64,000 nucleotides of DNA from Dactylonectria macrodidyma (taxonomy: Eukaryota; Ascomycota; Sordariomycetes; Hypocreales; Nectriaceae). Location: the NCBI GenBank assembly GCA_020744425.1, contig JAGMUV010000020.1, positions 992,001-1,056,000 of the forward strand. The letters are read 5' to 3'. Made by a program: the position numbers and the translations under genes. Below the pieces are notes generated by a model that saw nothing but the letters and a program-made list of their open reading frames with translations, made no database searches and was not told where the DNA came from. Positions within the stretch are counted from its first letter, which is position 1. Each line of letters begins with the position of its first letter. This document shows positions 23,140 to 31,599 of this stretch, piece after piece.

Positions 23140-23430
23140 TTAGGAATTTCTAGATATGAGATGGTTGTGCAATTTAGTGAGTGAGTCTGCACCTTCGTTC
23201 ATGAGATTTCTAACGTGATCCCTAGTCTGGGCTTTGTTTGTAGCCTCTACGTCAATCGTTAGCCTTGTTTCTTTGCAATCATCGCCCGACACATAGGGTA
23301 GGCAAAACCGACTCCAATCACCAAAGTTCAATAAAATGCTAGCAGAGACCAGAAATCTTTTTATCAACTCCAATATCTTATATCTGATATCTCCCATTAG
23401 TAGCGTGTCCTTCAAGGACTTATTTAACAT
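23140..23430 (-). pseudogene. Ty1/copia RNase H C-terminal remnant
   Basis: An open minus-strand fragment of ~96 codons ends with ETRLTIDVEATNKAQ...ADSLTKLHN. This resembles the conserved end of Ty1/copia RNase H, where an E-K-R-L-x-I-D helix is followed ~20 residues later by ADxLTK. Nothing further upstream (reverse transcriptase, integrase) is recognisable. The fragment breaks about 10 bp from the edge of the MITE-like element. The match is by eye and moderate. Confidence 0.45.
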
Positions 23431-23440
23431 ATTTGATCTG

Positions 23441-23737
23441 TACGGAGGACCATTTCAAAAGTCTTTACCCACACTCAGGACGCCACACCCTCAAACCCTT
23501 GCTAGGTACTTGACAATACATTCAACCTTTTTATCGTTATAGGCTAATACCTGCTAAATTTATTACAGTTTTAGTAGTATTAGATCTAAATTGTAGCTAG
23601 CTAGTGGGCTAAGTGTGCTATAATATAGGGCCTATTTTAATGCTAATGTATGTAAGATGTACCTAATGTTCTTTTGATAAAGAAAAAGCAAAATGTGGCT
23701 TGCGCGCAGGCAATGACTTTTGAAATGGTCCTCCGTA
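23441..23737. mobile_element. MITE-like element with 21-bp perfect TIRs and TA duplication
   Basis: The left terminus 23443-23463 (begins CGGAGGACCATT, ends AAAAGTC) is the exact reverse complement of the right terminus 23715-23735. Each is flanked by TA (23441-23442 and 23736-23737). Beyond the perfect 21 bp the termini stay partly similar for ~6 bp. The interior is AT-rich and has no coding capacity. A 293-bp non-coding unit with TIRs and a TA target duplication is the structure expected of a miniature element mobilised by a Tc1/mariner or pogo (Fot1-like) transposase. No such transposase is in the window. Confidence 0.7.
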
Positions 23738-24224
23738 CACGGGCGCGCTATCACATGATTAGCGTCAAACCACGGAGGATCGGTGGAAGTGGGGAAAATG
23801 ATATTACTGAGAAACACATTCGATCGTAGGACACTTCAATTGTAGCCACATCAAGTCCGGTCCATTGGGACTTTAGAGATAGTTGCACAGTGATAGTCTA
23901 ATGAACACTTGGTAGGTTTGTTGAAGGCGATGCGGTGAGCATAGAATGATGTCTCTTTCACAAAATCAAACTACTTTATGCTGCATATTTCATCCACCAC
24001 GCCAATTCCCAAGCACTTTGAATTCGCGCTCCCACTCTTCCTTTGTGTAGGGACAATCAGCCACACGCCCACGCAGTGTCTTGTCACCATTTCCAGAGAT
24101 GCAACCCCGTCCTCAGCTACTATTTATTGTCAGGTTGTAACTCATTGCTCTCCTTTGCGATGGCGGGGGATATCCGCTGTGGTGTGGTCATTCTTTACTT
24201 GTCGACACGGCGATACCATCACGT

Positions 24225-24620
24225 TTACACGCAGTGGCTGCGGGAACCGTCCTTGAAGAAAAGCGCGTCCATGCCGAACGACTCGCACTCGGCGAGCTCC
24301 ACGCAGTTTGGAGGCGCCGGACAAACAGGCATAGGACAAACCGGGGTAGCGCATGAAGCCGGAGGACAAGACGGGGGAGGACAAGTAGGTGTAGGACAAG
24401 TAGGGGCAGGGCAGATGGGGGCAGGGCAAGACTGAGGAGCAGCCGCGCTGCTACCTCCTCCACCGCCTCCTCCTCCACCGCCACCGCCGCCGCCACCACC
24501 GAGAGGGATAGACCAGAGAGGGATTGGTTTGAACAAAGGTAGTGGAATAGGCTTGAAGAAGAAGCCTGACGCCTGGCTGGCCAGGACGGCGACACTAAGA
24601 CCGACAGTAGAGAGCTTCAT
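24225..24620 (-). CDS. Small secreted CPxPx-repeat protein
   Basis: Unspliced ORF of 131 residues. Residues 1-19 form a signal peptide (MKLSTVGLSVAVLASQASG). A short Phe/Pro/Leu segment with two FKPIPL copies follows, then about 16 consecutive glycines, then eight tandem pentapeptides of the CPxPx type (CPAPI, CPAPT, CPTPT, CPPPS, CPPAS, CATPV, CPMPV, CPAPP). The C-terminus is a short tail with two or three more cysteines. The Cys/Pro periodicity suggests an extended, disulphide-linked wall or surface protein. It fits no family I know and could be counted as an effector-like small secreted protein. A TATA box lies upstream. It is head-to-head with the PAN-module gene. Confidence 0.65.
   Translation of the reverse strand: MKLSTVGLSVAVLASQASGFFFKPIPLPLFKPIPLWSIPLGGGGGGGGGGGGGGGGSSAAAPQSCPAPICPAPTCPTPTCPPPSCPPASCATPVCPMPVCPAPPNCVELAECESFGMDALFFKDGSRSHCV
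24430..24505. repeat. Poly-glycine codon run (GGN microsatellite)
   Basis: A CCN/GGN-repeat tract encodes the ~16-glycine run of the small secreted protein, on the strand opposite to that shown. It is likely to vary in length between strains. Confidence 0.6.
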
Positions 24621-24773
24621 TGAGAAAGGTATTCGGATAGATTTGTAGAAGAGAATAGTCTTAGTTTCTCGGCGTACTCAGTGTTGTGAAAGAGAAGGAG
24701 TTGGGGAAATTTCCGAAAAGCTGTGTTTGGGATGGAACTGTGGGTAGCCGGAGTACGTGGTGCTCGGGGTCGA

Positions 24774-24783
24774 TATATTTATA
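24774..24783 (-). promoter_or_regulatory. TATA box of the CPxPx-repeat gene
   Basis: On the minus strand this reads TATAAATATA, about 155 bp upstream of the ATG at 24620, a reasonable TATA position for a gene with a ~100 bp leader. Confidence 0.45.
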
Positions 24784-25939
24784 GCGCTGAAGGTGGTTGA
24801 GTCTTGGATATCTCCTCCATAAACCCCCTTATCCGATCTCTCCTCTCCATCCCTTGAAAGACGAACGTCGCTATGATGCAATTCCATCGAAGGGCAGTAT
24901 ACTTTCGGTTTCTTAGAGACAATCGGCGAGCTTCGGGTTGCCGGTCTTGCCAGCGGCCGGTCGGGCCGGAATCGTGTGTTTCAGTTCAGAAGTTGATCAT
25001 GTGAGTGACAGAGCAAGGTAGCCCTCGAATGAGGCTGTGTAGCAGGTTTTTGATTGGTAGTTATTCTCTCTTGAGATCGTATTTGTTGCGATCATCGGGC
25101 ATAGCTCAACCCAAGCCAGCTGAGCAGCGTTGAGATGGCCAGCCGAGGGTCCGAGGTCCGGGCGAGACAGCCCCCCCTGCGTCGATCAATGCCGGAGAGT
25201 CTTTGGAGAATATCGCCGATGAGATGCATGCTGTGGGGTGGTAAAACTTCACGAATCGTCACGTCGGAAGTTACTGCAAGGCGCGTCGGGGGTTGGAAGA
25301 TCCGTGATGTAAAGGGTCATGAGGCTTGCAGGGCTATAACTCATTGGTTCTCTGCTCTGCCGAACATACATCAGTCATATCTAGGTTTAGAACATTTCGA
25401 CGAGTCGGAGAGGTTCGAGACCGCGGTTGTGTGGAACTCAACAAGGCTATTCCCTGCATGCCTTCCTCTTAACGCATTCTCCGTGTCCGGCCCGCGATTG
25501 AGGCTGAGGCAAGGGGCAATGATGTGTCAAACAATTCGGTTCTATTGGTTGTTGGGTCCAATCGCGGGCTACGCTACTTGACGTGCCGTCTCGGCAGAAG
25601 CAAGTTGATGTCCACTTGACGGGACGGCAGAGATATCCACTTCGCGGAATGGGGAATTATATAGTGGAGTTCTGCGTGTACTTCGCATCGAAGTATCGCA
25701 CGGGATGAGGCCTGCTATGCATGTCTTGAGCATTAGAGAGGGGTCTCAGCACCGGCACACGCCCCAGCCACTCAAATCGCATACCCTAGCCGATTCAGTC
25801 TTATCATATTCGGGTGGATCGACTGAGCGCATTACGTGGTTTGGATTGATGCGGCGGCAGCGGGATGACGGAGGAAAGAGGGAGAAAGAAGGGTTGATGG
25901 AGGGCGAGATGAGGGAGAAGAGGGAGATGGGTTTGTTTG

Positions 25940-25947
25940 TGACGTCA
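25940..25947. promoter_or_regulatory. CRE palindrome TGACGTCA
   Basis: The perfect bZIP/ATF-CREB palindrome TGACGTCA lies about 140 bp upstream of the ATG of the PAN-module gene. Fungal Atf1-type bZIP factors bind this sequence, so stress control is possible. Confidence 0.45.
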
Positions 25948-26088
25948 ATCTCATCAATGATCAAGCAGAGCTAGTTTGAAGTGAAGCTGCTATGGCTGCT
26001 GAACTTAAAAGATGCAGCGTTCCCCTTTGTTTCTACCAGATCAATCACACAAGACACACAACATAGATTCCGTCTCTGAGAATCCACC

Positions 26089-28172
26089 ATGAAGATCACA
26101 CAGGACATCTTCCTTACCCTGGCCTTAGCCAGTTCGGCTACCTTTGCCAACGCCCTCAGCTACAACTGTCCTGGTGACAAGGGGAAGAAGATCATTAGGT
26201 GAAAATTCCTATGCCCAGTGCCTTCGAGTCCAGAATGCTGACAGCCCCTTCTTCCTCCATTGCTAGAAACGAGAAGGAGTACGAGTTCAAGTGCGCCGAA
26301 GGCGTCAAGGGCATGCCAACCAAGGTTGTCAGTGGTGTAGATGCGGTTGACTGTGCTGGCATTTGCGCCAAGGACGCTTCTTGTCTTCACATCACCTTCA
26401 AGGAGAAGACCGGCAAGTGCGAAATGAAGGCTGCAGGTCCCATATTCGCCTACACAGCCGAGCCCATCTCTACTTGGTACTTCGTTTCCGATGTCCCTGG
26501 ACAGCCGGACACAGGCAGTACACCACCTGTCGCGCCTCCTGTCACCCCTCCGGTTGTGCCTCCAGTCGTGGCTCCAGTCGGGGGTGGCACCATGAAGCCC
26601 ATCACTGGTGGTGCGGCTTCTGGCAACCTTGCTTCTTATTCTTGCCCCGCGGACAACCTGAAGACGTACACAGTGTAAGAGATGAATCTACCACTTTCTT
26701 ATAAGATGGCACCTGACTTTGTGATACTAGTGGTCATATTACCTACGAGCTGCAGTGTGGCAACGGGCACAGCTTGGGCCACTGGACCAGCGAGCCGGGC
26801 ACCGACTTGAAGGCGTGCGCGGATCGTTGCGCAGCCATTCCCCAATGCAACAGCTGTGATTTTGATCGAAACACCAAGATCTGTTATTTCAAGACCGCGC
26901 CGTCCATCACCGCTCCCTGGGCTAGCGGAGATGCTTGGTACCGAGTTACTTGCCCCAAGGTCCGAGCGACCGTTGCCAACACCAAGCCAGACATCACGAC
27001 GACTCTCCATTGCCCGAGCGGTACGTGTTACAGGTCCCTTCTCCAGTTAAATAACTAATCATCTGGTAGATGACGGCAAGATCTTTGAAGGATCGGATGG
27101 AACCTGGTTCTACCTCCAGTGCTGCACCGACACCGACGGCGCCTCGATTCTGGGCCTGGAGACGGCTTCCAGCCACAGCGACTGTCTTGAGAAGTGTGTT
27201 GCGAACAAGGCATGCAAGAGGTATTGCCAACCCCAACCTGAGTTCGTCAATTCCAACGTGGAGCTAACAATGAACAAGTGCCACCTATGCAGACGGCGGC
27301 GGTGCCAGCAGCCCCAACTGCAAGCTGTACGGCCATGGCATGTTCTCCACAACTACCGTCACTAGCGGCGTGCACCATGTCTTCGTCACAGACCCTCCTA
27401 CTAATGATCCCTTGGTTTCCAATGCCAAGCTGTGCTCTACTGAATGCCCCGATGCCCACGGTCAGCTCTTCGTCAGCGCCACTGGCGAGGTGAGTCGCCG
27501 CACACATCCTCTAGCATGACGAGAGTGATTGACTAACTAGCTCCTAAGAACTTCCAAATGACCTGTGAGAAGCGTCACGGCACCACGTACCTCAAGATTG
27601 ATCGCCGTGCCTCTTTTGAGGCTTGTATGAGCGCCTGCGGCGCCATGCCTGCCTGCCACAGCGCTGAGTACGAGCCTCGCACCAAAAAGTGCTACTACAG
27701 TAACAACTACAACCAGCCGGCCATTGACGCAAAGGCCTTTATCTCAGCCCACTCTCTAGGATGCGCTGGTGCTTGCTCCAGCTGCAAGAAGGGCTGCGAC
27801 GCGCTCAGCTCATCCGCGCTGTCTGCTGATGTCGCCGAATGCAATACTGACCACGGCAAGTTAATTACTTCTGGTGGCGAGGACTTCCGTCTGTCGTGCA
27901 GACACTGCTACCGCGGAGACTCCGGATTCAAGCTGACAGCCACCACTATGTCTGCATGCGCCAAGGCCTGTGCTGAGGACACCAACTGCCACGGGGCCAA
28001 CTGGATGGGCCCCGTCGACGGCTGCTGGGCTCATCCTGAGAGAGACGTCAACGGCAAGGCTCCTACCTTCTTCCGAGATGCTCGATGTGAAGCTCTGATG
28101 CCCCAGAGCCGAAGCGTGCCTGACCCGACTATTGATGTTGACAGTCCCGAAATCACCACCCGTACCTGGTAG
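26089..28172 (+). CDS. Secreted protein with five tandem PAN/Apple-like modules
   Basis: Six exons (26089-26198, 26267-26674, 26731-27020, 27070-27220, 27279-27489, 27549-28172) give 597 residues. A signal peptide (~1-22, LTLALASSATFANA) is followed by five Cys-rich modules at about residues 25-115, 160-255, 262-350, 370-465 and 485-575. A Pro/Val linker (PPVAPPVTPPVVPPV) separates modules 1 and 2. Each module shares an aromatic-xxx-C strand (YEFKC, YELQC, FYLQC, FQMTC, FRLSC), then a Cys-x3-Cys helix (DCAGIC, ACADRC, DCLEKC, ACMSAC, ACAKAC), then C...C in a closing strand, the pattern of PAN domains that bind protein or carbohydrate. Extracellular or wall-bound function is likely. Introns in modules 1, 2 and 4 sit just before the aromatic-xxx-C strand, suggesting duplication. 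Confidence 0.85.
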
Positions 28173-28713
28173 GCCCAGCCATGGCGAGGCAGAGGGATGG
28201 TAATAGATTAGGTGGAGAGTGTGAACATTGATGGTCTAAGGGCAATTTGTAGTATCTGGGAAGAGGTTGGAGGGGGACTGATTGTGGAAATAGCTTTGGA
28301 CACGATGATTACTGTACTGACCGTGGCTAGAATAAACTCAAGTTTGAATTAAGATTGATATCACCGTGTCAAGGTTGTGTAACACGCAATGTCACGGACT
28401 TTCCACATTATGACGCGTCGACTATCACTCCGTACTGGAAATGATTACAGCATTTTCGGGATAAACGCGGTATTATATAAAAAAGGAAAGAAGCAATGGA
28501 AGTAACTGCTCTTACATAACCCTCTTAGCCTTCACACTACAATGGAAGCTAATATATCGCTTCACGTATCCATTATCCCCATCGAAGAGCCATCACTGTC
28601 GCACTGGCAATCTCTGAGTCGTGTGACAGAGAGGTCCAGGTTGCTAAGGTACCTATGATATGAAAGAAGAAATGGATAGAGCAAGTTATCTAGCCCTATG
28701 GGTATCGATATCA
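28173..28713. other. Convergent 3' spacer
   Basis: About 540 bp between the 3' ends of the PAN gene and the calmodulin-like gene. No gene seen. Confidence 0.35.
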
Positions 28714-29543
28714 TTACTTAGTCGCATCTGTTGTCATGATCTGCACAAATTCGTTGTCTGTTGCCGCGTTAGACCAACTCCGCGAGCCTGTAGGGCTAGA
28801 CTCACAATCTATCGTGCCGTTGCCGTCCTTGTCGGCTACCTGAAGCATCTCGTTAATGTCATCGTCGGTCAAATTTTCGCCGAGTGAGAGCATGACTTGG
28901 CGTATCTCGTCTCGGGAAATTGTGCCACTACCATCCTTGTCAAACGTCTGCTTGGAGTTAGTGAGGCATGATGGGAGAACGTGTTGCTGCATCTCAGACC
29001 TTGAATGCATCCAGCAGATCCTCTTGAAGGTCGTTGTTCTCTTTCTTCGCCGCCATGATGGTCAAGAATTCTTGTCAAGTTAGCTCAAGTGGCGACTGAA
29101 TACGATGTGAGTGTGTTGAACCCACCATTAAAGTCGATAGAACCATTCTTATCAACATCAATCCCGTTGACCATTCCTTCCAACTCGGCATCTGAGAGGT
29201 TTTGGCCCAAGGAGCGAAGGACGGTACCGATCTCGCTGGCTGTTACCTGACCTAGAACCGGGTTAGTGGCCTGTCTGGACCTGATTATGGGTAATTCCAT
29301 GAATGCTAGCCGTTATCTGAGAGGCCAATAGTACGCACCATTTCCATCCGCATCCTGAATCAAGGTGTCAGTGTAAGCACTCCAAATCAAGGCGACGGAC
29401 TGACAAAGACGGAGAAAGCCTTCTTGAACTCAGCAATCTGCTGTTCGCTAAAAGATGCGGCCTAGACGCGATAAGAGGCGTTAGCTGTTAGCTAGCTATA
29501 CTAACCAGGCGGGTACACTGGTCGCAGCGGCAACACTCACCAT
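28714..29543 (-). CDS. Divergent calmodulin-like protein, four EF-hands
   Basis: Ca2+ sensor of 152 residues from seven exons: 29543-29541 (the ATG alone), 29461-29405, 29354-29339 (16 bp), 29251-29126, 29070-29000, 28947-28806 and 28757-28714. Four complete 12-residue EF loops start at residues 21, 57, 94 and 130 ([48 protein letters not shown]), each with Asp at 1 and 3, Gly at 6 and Glu at 12. The ending [13 protein letters not shown] resembles calmodulin. It differs at many positions from the nearly invariant fungal calmodulin, so this is a paralog, not the essential gene. The ATG-only first exon is shared with many fungal calmodulin genes. The exon-6 acceptor is AAGCAG; use of the second AG gives the calmodulin-like spacing AFKTF. 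Confidence 0.85.
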
Positions 29544-30296
29544 GATGTATAGATGTAAGCGAGGGTGTTTGCTAGAGTCTCTCGAAAGGATAAAAGACGC
29601 AGGTTACGCGTCAGGCTGAAGCATCAAGGGAGAGTGTGGGGTATCATTCCGATCGAGCGGTGTGGCCTGGCAGAATCAGGTAGAGGTGGAATGAGGCCAT
29701 TGAGTGAAGAGGAATCGAATTGAACTTGCGTATACGATGATTATTTGCTTGAATAAATCCACAAAGAATGTCCAGAACATCAGAGCCAAGTCACAGCCAC
29801 AATTAGTACTAATTCCCCCAGCTACGGTAGCGCTCGTCTACTTGCAGGCTTACTGACCTCTTCCAGCCAATCAGAGCGTCAATCTTGTGGAGAAGAGGGG
29901 ACATGGGCCTCGCGTGCAAAATGACGCTCAACGTGGCAGTCCTTGTCCCTATTCATAATGCAGATATATGGGATTATAAACGATGGAGATTTTGGTGTCA
30001 AGTGACACATACGACTCAAGCCCGTGAGAAAAAGGATACATTCGCGGAGAGGAGAGCATCATTGCCGCCTGCCTGAGGAGCTTTTTCAACGAGCATTCTG
30101 AGGCGGCCTTCATAGAGCCCGGACTACTCCTAGAGAAGGTTCTTCGGCCGGGAAAATCTCGAGAAATTATACTCTCGAGAATGCCACACTACCTGAGTAG
30201 CTTTTTATGAAATATCTTATTTAGTAGAACTAATGCCATATCTCGCTCCGCGACGAAGTGATGATACAGCAAAGAGAATTGCATTCATACAAAAAC
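29544..30296. other. Intergenic region with paired palindromes
   Basis: About 750 bp upstream of the calmodulin-like gene and downstream of the epimerase gene. Two TCTCGAGA palindromes (30157-30164 and 30173-30180) and a 15-bp direct repeat beginning CCTGAG (30072-30086 and 30192-30206, one mismatch) are visible. No gene seen. Confidence 0.4.
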
Positions 30297-31370
30297 CTAA
30301 GCCTTTCTTGCGAAACCAATTTTCTGCATCTTGCCCGTTCCAATTCTGTGTTGTACCGTAGCGATGTTTCCATGCCCTCTCTCCTTTAACGCCTCATAGG
30401 CTCGTCGATGCACCGCAACATTCTGCGAAAAAAGCAACCGCTTGTCTGTCCATCCAATCGTTTGTCGGATTTTATCGCTTCCAACCCACTGGCTGAAGCC
30501 GAAGAGGGAATGCAATCCGCTCGGATACGACGTTGGAGCCTCCGCAGGCGAGACAAACTCGACACCACCCTCGAATCCGTACTCCTTGGCTAATGCCTCC
30601 GTCACCTCTCGCGTCGTCTCGTATCTGTGGCTAGAGATGTTGAAGGCCTGTCCGGCAATCGCTTTTCTATCCTTGTATTGCGCTAGCGCTAAATATGACT
30701 CTGCGCAGTCGTCGACGTGCGTGGCATGCATAATGCTGTCTGGGTTGTTAGGAACCCGAAGCGTCTTTGCACCAGTTGCTGCTTCGTCCGCCACAAAGTC
30801 AAACATGGCTCCGTAGTAGCTGCTCGACAGTCCGAACACACAAGTCGGACGCAATAGCACTGCATCAAAGAGTTTGGGATGGTCGAAGATGGTCATGCAG
30901 CTCTCTTGTCTCTCCCGTACGAGTTCTGGGCCATTGAAAGGTGATTCTTCCGTGTGGGGGGACAGGTCCGGCGCACCGTGAACAGCTGTTACGCCGTAGT
31001 CTTTGCAACCTGACGACCAGAGGACTAGAGGTCGCACGCCGTTCTCGTTGCTTTTGGCAGCAAGTATCTGAACCAAACCCATCACTTGTGCAAAGTGCGC
31101 TGCGTAACCGGGAAACTGCTCTGTGCAGCTCACAATTGCGTCGAATGTTTGAGACTTCTCGTACAGAGCGTCGAGAAAGCCATGGTCGGTGAAGGTACCA
31201 ACAACAGGAATCGCTTCTGCGAGTTCCAGCTCGGTCGCGGCTTCGGCTTTTCGGATAAGACCAAATGTCTTCCAACCGGCTCTGACAAAGGCTCGACAGA
31301 TTGCGGAACCGATGTAGCCGTTGGCACCTGTGACCAAGACTGTTCGAGGAGAGTCGTTTGCGATTGTCAT
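30297..31370 (-). CDS. NAD-dependent epimerase/dehydratase family protein
   Basis: Unspliced ORF of 357 residues of the extended SDR class. The N-terminus TVLVTGANGYIGSAICRAF carries the GxxGxxG NAD(P) loop. VLWSSGCKDYG lies where the Ser/Thr and Tyr of the active site are expected. The middle LLRPTCVFG and HATHVDDCAESYL match the substrate-side motifs of nucleoside-diphosphate-sugar epimerases and related reductases. The C-terminal ~100 residues carry the substrate domain and end in a basic tail (FARKA). It is co-oriented with the P450 reductase ~230 bp upstream and may modify a product of the same pathway; that is inference. Substrate not identifiable. Confidence 0.85.
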   Translation of the reverse strand: MTIANDSPRTVLVTGANGYIGSAICRAFVRAGWKTFGLIRKAEAATELELAEAIPVVGTFTDHGFLDALYEKSQTFDAIVSCTEQFPGYAAHFAQVMGLVQILAAKSNENGVRPLVLWSSGCKDYGVTAVHGAPDLSPHTEESPFNGPELVRERQESCMTIFDHPKLFDAVLLRPTCVFGLSSSYYGAMFDFVADEAATGAKTLRVPNNPDSIMHATHVDDCAESYLALAQYKDRKAIAGQAFNISSHRYETTREVTEALAKEYGFEGGVEFVSPAEAPTSYPSGLHSLFGFSQWVGSDKIRQTIGWTDKRLLFSQNVAVHRRAYEALKERGHGNIATVQHRIGTGKMQKIGFARKA

Positions 31371-31599
31371 TTTCGGACGTTAGACTGTGGGCGGAATACT
31401 GATCTGTGATGCTGGGGTCATTGATATGACATAGTTATATCTTGTAAATAGTCCCGGGTAATCGTTGAGACTGCATTAAAAATTCGTAGAAAGTATAACT
31501 ATCTTTTGGTTCGTGATTTGTCAGGCTCGGATAGTTCAAAACCCGATACTCCGTCTATCATGTAACATTCTGTGGAGAAACCCACATTCTCCGTGTGAT

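Larger units (their letters stand above)
21500..24224. other. Gene-poor AT-rich region with transposon remnants
   Basis: About 2.7 kb without an intact gene. The left 1.6 kb shows only short frames. The right part holds a copia RNase H remnant (23140-23430) and a MITE-like element (23441-23737), entered separately. AT-richness and decay suggest old repeat DNA, possibly RIP-mutated. Confidence 0.5.
24621..26088. promoter_or_regulatory. Divergent intergenic region between two secreted-protein genes
   Basis: About 1.47 kb between two divergent genes for secreted proteins. It contains a TATA box near the left gene and a CRE palindrome near the right gene. An unspliced frame at 25135-25581 has no family support and was not accepted. 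Confidence 0.4.

Noticed and set aside
25135..25581. 148-codon frame in the divergent promoter of the two secreted-protein genes
   Set aside because: Arg/Ser/Gly-rich translation with no family features. It overlaps a region better explained as promoter.
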